A stretch of 18,411 nucleotides of DNA from an uncultured Lachnospiraceae bacterium (GTDB lineage Bacteria > Bacillota > Clostridia > Lachnospirales > Lachnospiraceae): contig CABQGZ010000013.1 in NCBI GenBank assembly GCA_902463835.1, positions 1 to 18,411 of the forward strand. The letters are read 5' to 3'. The translations under genes and the position numbers were made by a program. The notes under the pieces are model-generated. The model had not been told where the DNA came from and did no database searches. It saw nothing but the letters and a program-made list of their open reading frames with translations. Position 1 is the first letter of the stretch; each line of letters begins with the position of its first letter. Positions 13,910-18,411 of this stretch are shown one piece after another.

Positions 13910-14794
13910 GTGCGTTTCGATTCTTATCATCCAGCCATACAGCTGTTGTTTTTTGTCGGAGCGACAGCCGCGGCGGTAACCTTTGACCAGCCGGTATTTC
14001 TGCTTATTTCCTACCTGTGTCCGTTCCTCTATTCCATTGTGCTCAATGGAAAACGGGCGGCAGTGTTCAACCTGCTGCTGATTCCGCTGATGGTGTTGTA
14101 TATGGTAATCTATGCCTCTTACAATCATTTTGGAATCACAAATCTGAGAAGTAATTTTATTGGAAATCAGATTACGCTGGAATCTCTTGTATATGGGATG
14201 GTGATCGCCGGGAAGGCGGCGTCGTTTTTGATGTGGTTTTCCTGTATTCATGCGGTGGTGACAAGCGACAAGGTGGTGTATCTCTTTGGGCGGATATCGC
14301 CGAAGCTGTCGCTTTTTTTGTCCATTCTGCTGCGGATGGTTCCGCGCATCCGGGACTATGCCCGGAAAGTACATACGGCGCAGCAGTGCATCGGAAGAGG
14401 ACTGGGCCAGGGGAGTATTTTACGACGCTTGCGTAATTTTTTTCGAATCGTTTCCATCGTGTTTACCTGGACCATTGAGAACTTCATCCGCACCGCCGAC
14501 TCCATGAGGAGTCGGGGCTATGGGTTAAGGGGGCGAACTGCCTTCTCTATCTACCGGTTCGATGGCAGGGACAGAAGCCTTGTACTGGGAATGTCTGCCT
14601 GCTTTACCGTGGTTCTGATGGGAATGCTGCTGGATCAGACAGACGCGCTGTATGATCCAAGGATTATCGTGAACCGGATCACGCCGGCCAGCGCAGTATT
14701 CTATACAGCATACGGATGCGTCTGCCTGCTGCCGATGATGCTGCAGCTTGCTGGAGAATACCGGTTTTCGAGAATGAGAGAAGCGGGAAATTGA
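13910..14794 (+). CDS. ecfT: ECF transporter transmembrane component EcfT (second copy)
   Basis: A 294-residue CbiQ/EcfT-family protein starting with GTG three bases after the S-component stop. It carries the coupling motif RTADSMRSRGYG (194-205) and hydrophobic segments near 10-45, 52-70, 92-112, 122-144, 225-245 and 260-280. The pattern matches the first EcfT: YHPAI at the N-terminus, a conserved TSDK(V/F)(V/L)YLFG, then SRGYG and AFSIYRF. Both copies look intact, which is unusual since one EcfT per ECF module is the norm. It may form a second complex or pair with the first. It is the last gene of the operon: the next gene is on the other strand 11 bp away, and no intrinsic terminator is visible between them. 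Confidence 0.9.
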   Translation: MRFDSYHPAIQLLFFVGATAAAVTFDQPVFLLISYLCPFLYSIVLNGKRAAVFNLLLIPLMVLYMVIYASYNHFGITNLRSNFIGNQITLESLVYGMVIAGKAASFLMWFSCIHAVVTSDKVVYLFGRISPKLSLFLSILLRMVPRIRDYARKVHTAQQCIGRGLGQGSILRRLRNFFRIVSIVFTWTIENFIRTADSMRSRGYGLRGRTAFSIYRFDGRDRSLVLGMSACFTVVLMGMLLDQTDALYDPRIIVNRITPASAVFYTAYGCVCLLPMMLQLAGEYRFSRMREAGN

Positions 14795-14805
14795 AAAGGA
14801 GCTGA

Positions 14806-15291
14806 TTATTTTTTCTTTTTGGCGGGCTTTGTCTCGGCCTGCGCTTCTTCTGCCTTCGCTTTCAATCTTGCCATAAAGCCTTTTTTCTTCTTCTTTGTCT
14901 CAAGACCGCCCCGCAGTCCTTTCACACCGGTCAGATAAAGTCCGCTGACAACAGCCTTTACCTCTTTTTTCACTGGAACAAGATCAAAGATTTCATTTTC
15001 GCAGATCAGGGTAACGATCTTAGGGCCAACCTTGGCCTTCACGATGGGAACCTTGGAGCGACGCAGAAGCTTGGGGGTATTCTCCAGAACCATGGCTGGG
15101 AGACCGGCGTCCTTTAAGCGCATTCGCTTCTTATCAATAATCAACATCGACATGGTCTGCGCATTGGCAGCAATCTGGGCGTCCTGTTCTTCTTTTTTCT
15201 TCTGCGATTTCTTGCCAAGGATATATAAAACAACAATTCCTGCAATCAAGATCACACTAATGACAATCATTACAATCCAAAATGGTGACAT
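14806..15291 (-). CDS. Small membrane-anchored lysine-rich protein of unknown function
   Basis: A 161-residue protein with one N-terminal membrane helix (about 4-26), a charged stretch KKSQKKKEEQD, a compact region of about 85 residues (VPIVKAKVGPKIVTLICEN is central) and a very basic tail ending KPAKKKK. The topology suggests the tail and core lie in the cytoplasm. AAGGAAGGA about 8 nt upstream supports the ATG at 15291. I do not recognise a functional family. The gene is divergent from the CapA-family gene and shares its control region; it converges on the end of the cobalamin operon. Confidence 0.72.
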   Translation of the reverse strand: MSPFWIVMIVISVILIAGIVVLYILGKKSQKKKEEQDAQIAANAQTMSMLIIDKKRMRLKDAGLPAMVLENTPKLLRRSKVPIVKAKVGPKIVTLICENEIFDLVPVKKEVKAVVSGLYLTGVKGLRGGLETKKKKKGFMARLKAKAEEAQAETKPAKKKK

Positions 15292-15329
15292 ACTATGATT
15301 CCTTCCTTTCTCAATGTATCCTGGAAGCT

Positions 15330-15358
15330 ATTGTACCATTGATTTCGGGAAAAATCAA
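15330..15358 (-). promoter_or_regulatory. Promoter of the small membrane protein gene
   Basis: On the minus strand TTGATT (15358-15353) and TACAAT (15335-15330) are 17 nt apart. Transcription would start near 15323, about 32 nt before the ATG. Confidence 0.65.
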
Positions 15359-15360
15359 TG
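15337..15360. promoter_or_regulatory. Perfect inverted repeat shared by two divergent promoters, operator-like
   Basis: CATTGATTT (15337-15345) and AAATCAATG (15352-15360) are perfect 9-bp inverted arms around a 6-nt centre. Each arm holds the -35 box TTGATT of one promoter, and each -35 lies in the spacer of the opposite promoter. A dimeric regulator bound here would block both genes. Confidence 0.6.
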
Positions 15361-15367
15361 ATATAAT
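15339..15367 (+). promoter_or_regulatory. Promoter of the CapA-family gene
   Basis: TTGATT (15339-15344), a 17-nt spacer and a perfect TATAAT (15362-15367). Transcription would start near 15374, leaving a leader of about 26 nt with the AGGAGGA ribosome site (15390-15396). Confidence 0.78.
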
Positions 15368-15399
15368 GAAGAAGATACTACGATTTTTAGGAGGAACCC

Positions 15400-16644
15400 A
15401 TGGGAAAAGTACAGAGAGTGACAGCGGTGATCAGTGTGATCGTAATCCTGGCGTTGGCAGCGGTTTTGGGGCTGTTTTTATGGAGAGAGAGCGGGCGGAA
15501 GGCCGGGCCTGATGAGGACGGTAAGGTGAATGGCGCCCAGGCGAATGCAGGCGGCAGCTCTGTGAAGCTGGAGGATAAGACAGGCGGGGATTTGAATGAA
15601 AATGGAAGTGAGGGAGTGAACAAAGCTGTGGGTGACGGCAATGGATCCCTTTCCGGAGACAAGACGGGGGACGGTGAGAAGGACAAGCCTGGCTCACAGG
15701 TGTCCGCAATACAGGATGCCACCATGGTGTTTACCGGGGATGTGATGATGGGAAGCGCTGTCCGGGGTAATTACGACAGCCGGGGAATCGACGGTATCTT
15801 GTCGGAGTATCTGAAAAACGAGATGGTAAATGCGGATATCACGATGATCAACCAGGAATTTCCTTTTTCCACCAGAGGCACCCCTATGGCGAACAAGCAG
15901 TACACCTTCCGGGTGGATCCTTCCTATCTTGCCGCCTTCGGGGATATGGGAGTGGATGTGGTGAGTCTGGCCAACAACCATGCGTTGGATTACGGCGAGG
16001 ATGCGCTGCTGGATACCTTTCAGTCGCTGGATGGGGCTGGGATTCCCTACGCGGGAGCCGGTGAGACTAAGGAACGTGCGGAGCAGCCCATCCTTCTGGA
16101 GCGCGGGGGAAGGACGGTAGGCGTCCTGTCTGCGTCCAGGGTGATCCCGGTGGTGTCCTGGAATATCGAGAACCGGCAGCCGGGGATGTTCTGCACCTAC
16201 GACAGCACGGCGCTTGTGGCAGCGATAAAAAAGGTACGCCAGCAGTGTGACTATGTGGTAGTGTATGTGCACTGGGGCGTGGAGCGGACAAACCATCCGG
16301 TGGATTACCAACGCGCCCTGGCAAAAGCATATATCGATGCCGGCGCGGACCTGGTGGTGGGATCCCATCCCCATGTACCGCAGGGGATTGAGTATTATCA
16401 GGGAAAACCCATTGTGTACAGCCTGGGGAATTTTATTTTTAATCCCAATATGGCCAGCACCTACATGCTGAAGGTTCTGTGGAAGGAATCCGGGGAGAGT
16501 GTGCTTACTGTGATCCCGGTTGCCACTGCTGGTGCCAAGACGAGAGAGCTGACCGGTCAGGAGGGAGCGGATATGCTTCGGTTTATTGAGGAGATCTCCT
16601 ACGGTGTTGCCATCGATGAAAATGGGATTGTGACGCAGAAGTAA
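15400..16644 (+). CDS. CapA-family (poly-gamma-glutamate capsule type) metallophosphoesterase-like surface protein
   Basis: The 414-residue product has a membrane anchor (about 8-28), a Gly/Asp/Lys-rich spacer (about 32-105) and a CapA domain (about 107-405) outside the cell. Family motifs are present: FTGDVMMG (D114), NQEFPF (N151, E153), SLANNHALDYG (N192, N193, H194), VYVHWG (H291) and GSHPHVPQG (H323, H325), the metal-binding set of a calcineurin-like fold. CapA/PgsA is needed for poly-gamma-glutamate capsule export in Bacillus, but most clostridial homologues stand alone with unknown substrate. No capB, capC or capE-like gene is adjacent, so capsule synthesis is not implied. The AGGAGGA site lies 3-4 nt ahead of the start, closer than ideal. 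Confidence 0.88.
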   Translation: MGKVQRVTAVISVIVILALAAVLGLFLWRESGRKAGPDEDGKVNGAQANAGGSSVKLEDKTGGDLNENGSEGVNKAVGDGNGSLSGDKTGDGEKDKPGSQVSAIQDATMVFTGDVMMGSAVRGNYDSRGIDGILSEYLKNEMVNADITMINQEFPFSTRGTPMANKQYTFRVDPSYLAAFGDMGVDVVSLANNHALDYGEDALLDTFQSLDGAGIPYAGAGETKERAEQPILLERGGRTVGVLSASRVIPVVSWNIENRQPGMFCTYDSTALVAAIKKVRQQCDYVVVYVHWGVERTNHPVDYQRALAKAYIDAGADLVVGSHPHVPQGIEYYQGKPIVYSLGNFIFNPNMASTYMLKVLWKESGESVLTVIPVATAGAKTRELTGQEGADMLRFIEEISYGVAIDENGIVTQK

Positions 16645-16733
16645 TAAAGATTACGTACACATTTGAATTTCTTTGCATATTCGGATATGAACGGTGATAG
16701 ATTAGACAAAAGAAGCGGAATCCGGAAGATTGT
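16645..16733 (+). promoter_or_regulatory. Short intergenic region ahead of the S8 protease
   Basis: The stretch is AT-rich and has no convincing hairpin. A weak promoter is possible (TTGAAT, 17 nt, TATGAA, within about 16661-16690), and GGAAG lies about 5 nt before the ATG at 16734. Confidence 0.25.
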
Positions 16734-18411
16734 ATGGACAATGAAAAATTTGAAAATTTACTGAATCTGGCGCTGGACGCAACACCCAGGGAACGCCAGA
16801 AGTCTCTGAATCTGGGCGTGGGGTATGAGCCGGAGGATCAGTCCTGGGATCTGATCGTAAAATACTCCGGCAATATTGCCCGGCTTGGTGAGGAATATCC
16901 AGGGATACAAGTGCGGGAAATGATGAATGAATATGCCATTTTAAAGGTGCCGGACAGCCTGATCGATGTGGTGGCTGCGGCACCTGAGGTGGAATTTGTG
17001 GAAAAGCCGAAACGGCTTTTTTTTGCTGTAAATCAGGGGAAGCGTGCTTCCTGTATCCCGCCTCTGCAGACTGCTCAGTACAATCTGACTGGGGCAGGGG
17101 TACTGGTGGCTGTGCTGGACTCCGGCATCGACTATGCCCATCCGGATTTTCGGAAGGAGGACGGTTCTACCCGGATCTTAAATCTGTGGGATCAGTCCCT
17201 GGATCGGGAATTCACAGCCGACCAGATCAATGAGGCGCTCCTGGCCGGGACAGAGGCGGAGCGATACCGGATCGTGCCCTCCAGAGATCTTAGCGGCCAC
17301 GGCACTCATGTGGCGGGGATTGCGGCAGGGAACGGCCGGGCCATGGATGGGTTGTATCGAGGGGTGGCTTATGAGAGCCCTCTTCTGGTTGTGAAGCTTG
17401 GCACGCCCGGGGAGCGTTCCTTTCCGAGGACCACAGAGCTGATGGAGGGGCTGAATTATGTGATCGCAAAGGCGCTGGAATACCAGATGCCCGTTGCAGT
17501 CAATATCAGCTTTGGGAATACCTATGGATCTCACAGCGGCAGCTCTCTTCTGGAGACCTTTATCGATGATATCTCCAGCTTTTGGAAGAGCTCCATTGCC
17601 ATCGGGACAGGGAATGAGGGCAATGCCAGAGGCCATGTCTCCGGCTTTCTGTCGGAAGGGCAGGAGCAGGTGATCGAGCTGGCGGTGGGGGAGTTTGAGA
17701 CGACACTGAATTTTCAGCTTTGGAAATCCTATGCAGATGACTATGACATCGCGCTGCGATCTCCGGCAGGCCGTCAGGTGGGACCCTTTGCACAGGTGCT
17801 GGGCCCCCAGCGCTTTACACTAGGAGGGACGGAGCTTCTGGTGTACTACGGGGAGCCCAGCCCCTACAGTATGTATCAGGAGATTTATGTGGATTTTATT
17901 CCGGCGGATTCCTACATTGACAGCGGAATCTGGGAGATTATTCTGATACCCAGACGGATCGTGCAGGGCAATTACGACTTGTGGCTGCCCTCTCAGGGAG
18001 CGCTGAATGCGTCCACCGGGTTTCTGCTTCCGGTGGAGGAGACCACGCTGACCATACCCTCCACCGCAATGAAGGCCATCGGAGTGGCTGCCTATGACGC
18101 AAGATTCCGGCGGCTGGCGGAGTTCAGCGGCAGGGGTTTTACCCGGCAGACCAGGCAGGTGAAGCCGGATATCGCAGCTCCCGGTGTGGACATCACCTCC
18201 GCAGCGCCCGGAGGCGGCTATGACACCAGAAGCGGCACCTCCATGGCCACACCCTTTGTGACTGGAAGCGCCGCCCTTCTGATGCAGTGGGGGATCGTGG
18301 AGGGCAACGATCCGTTTTTGTACGGGGAGAAGATCAAGGCTTATCTGATCCACGGGGCCAGGCATATTGAACTGCTCACGGAGTATCCGAATCCGCTGCT
18401 TGGGTGGTGGA
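16734..18411 (+). CDS. Subtilisin-family (S8) serine protease, 3' end outside window
   Basis: The frame is open from the ATG at 16734 to the last base, giving 559 residues. The catalytic triad is intact: D129 in VLDSGID, H189 in GHGTHVAG and S503 in GTSMATPF, with the oxyanion Asn in GTGNEGN. Residues 1-95 form a prodomain-like region (IVKYSGNI, then ILKVPDSLIDVVAAAPEVEFVEKP). A long insertion (about 310-455) separates the His and Ser blocks, as in the clostridial Csp-like S8 group. There is no signal peptide, so the enzyme may act in the cytoplasm or leave by another route. Csp proteases process the spore cortex lytic enzyme SleC, but this is only the nearest well-studied comparison and does not establish that role. 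Little of the C-terminus can be missing, since the late motif YPNPLLGW is already present. Confidence 0.88.
   Translation, partial: MDNEKFENLLNLALDATPRERQKSLNLGVGYEPEDQSWDLIVKYSGNIARLGEEYPGIQVREMMNEYAILKVPDSLIDVVAAAPEVEFVEKPKRLFFAVNQGKRASCIPPLQTAQYNLTGAGVLVAVLDSGIDYAHPDFRKEDGSTRILNLWDQSLDREFTADQINEALLAGTEAERYRIVPSRDLSGHGTHVAGIAAGNGRAMDGLYRGVAYESPLLVVKLGTPGERSFPRTTELMEGLNYVIAKALEYQMPVAVNISFGNTYGSHSGSSLLETFIDDISSFWKSSIAIGTGNEGNARGHVSGFLSEGQEQVIELAVGEFETTLNFQLWKSYADDYDIALRSPAGRQVGPFAQVLGPQRFTLGGTELLVYYGEPSPYSMYQEIYVDFIPADSYIDSGIWEIILIPRRIVQGNYDLWLPSQGALNASTGFLLPVEETTLTIPSTAMKAIGVAAYDARFRRLAEFSGRGFTRQTRQVKPDIAAPGVDITSAAPGGGYDTRSGTSMATPFVTGSAALLMQWGIVEGNDPFLYGEKIKAYLIHGARHIELLTEYPNPLLGWW

Noticed and set aside
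15337..15360. Intrinsic terminator from the inverted repeat
   Set aside because: The arms are AT-rich, no T-run follows on either strand, and both arms coincide with -35 boxes.
1..18411. Mobile element, CRISPR array or tRNA
   Set aside because: No transposase or integrase frames, no short regularly spaced repeats and no cloverleaf-like sequence were found; the only long repeats are protein-coding.

Overview
The window looks like chromosomal DNA from a Gram-positive anaerobe of the Clostridia, most likely a Lachnospiraceae-type gut bacterium. The reasons are strong AGGAGG-type ribosome sites, a sortase signal of the xPKTGD type, ECF-type vitamin transport, corrinoid-dependent methyl-transfer genes and a DUF4430 protein of the kind common in that family. 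The genus cannot be fixed from sequence alone. No mobile element, CRISPR array, tRNA or rRNA was seen.

Left region (1-5626): a corrinoid methyl-transfer cluster. The 3' end of a URO-D-family methyltransferase is followed by a small corrinoid protein of the MtaC/MtbC type and a large iron-sulfur/ASKHA protein of the RACo type, which reductively reactivates corrinoid proteins. The corrinoid protein is broken by a frameshift at about 1135 that fits a 7-nt deletion. Convergent to these lies a hydantoinase/oxoprolinase-family protein, a second ASKHA-fold protein.

Centre (5627-14794): a six-gene operon that reads as a cobalamin (corrinoid) acquisition system. A consensus-like promoter leads into a cobalamin riboswitch with a perfect 9-bp closing helix, followed by an intrinsic terminator. 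Downstream are (1) a cell-wall-anchored surface protein with two 349-residue tandem repeats, (2) a membrane-anchored FecR-like protein ending in a transcobalamin-like DUF4430 domain, (3) EcfT, (4) a fused double ABC ATPase EcfA, (5) an ECF substrate-binding S component and (6) a second EcfT paralogue. Gene spacing is tight throughout. The inferred path is wall capture, hand-over to the DUF4430 protein, then import by the ECF complex, with the vitamin shutting the operon off through the riboswitch. The imported corrinoid could supply the methyl-transfer enzymes on the left. The surface protein's role is inferred from context only.

Right region (14795-18411): a small membrane-anchored lysine-rich protein of unknown function on the minus strand, a divergent CapA-family protein, and the 5' part of a subtilisin-family (S8) protease that runs off the window. 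The two divergent genes share an unusual control region: a 9-bp inverted repeat supplies TTGATT -35 boxes for two face-to-face overlapping promoters.
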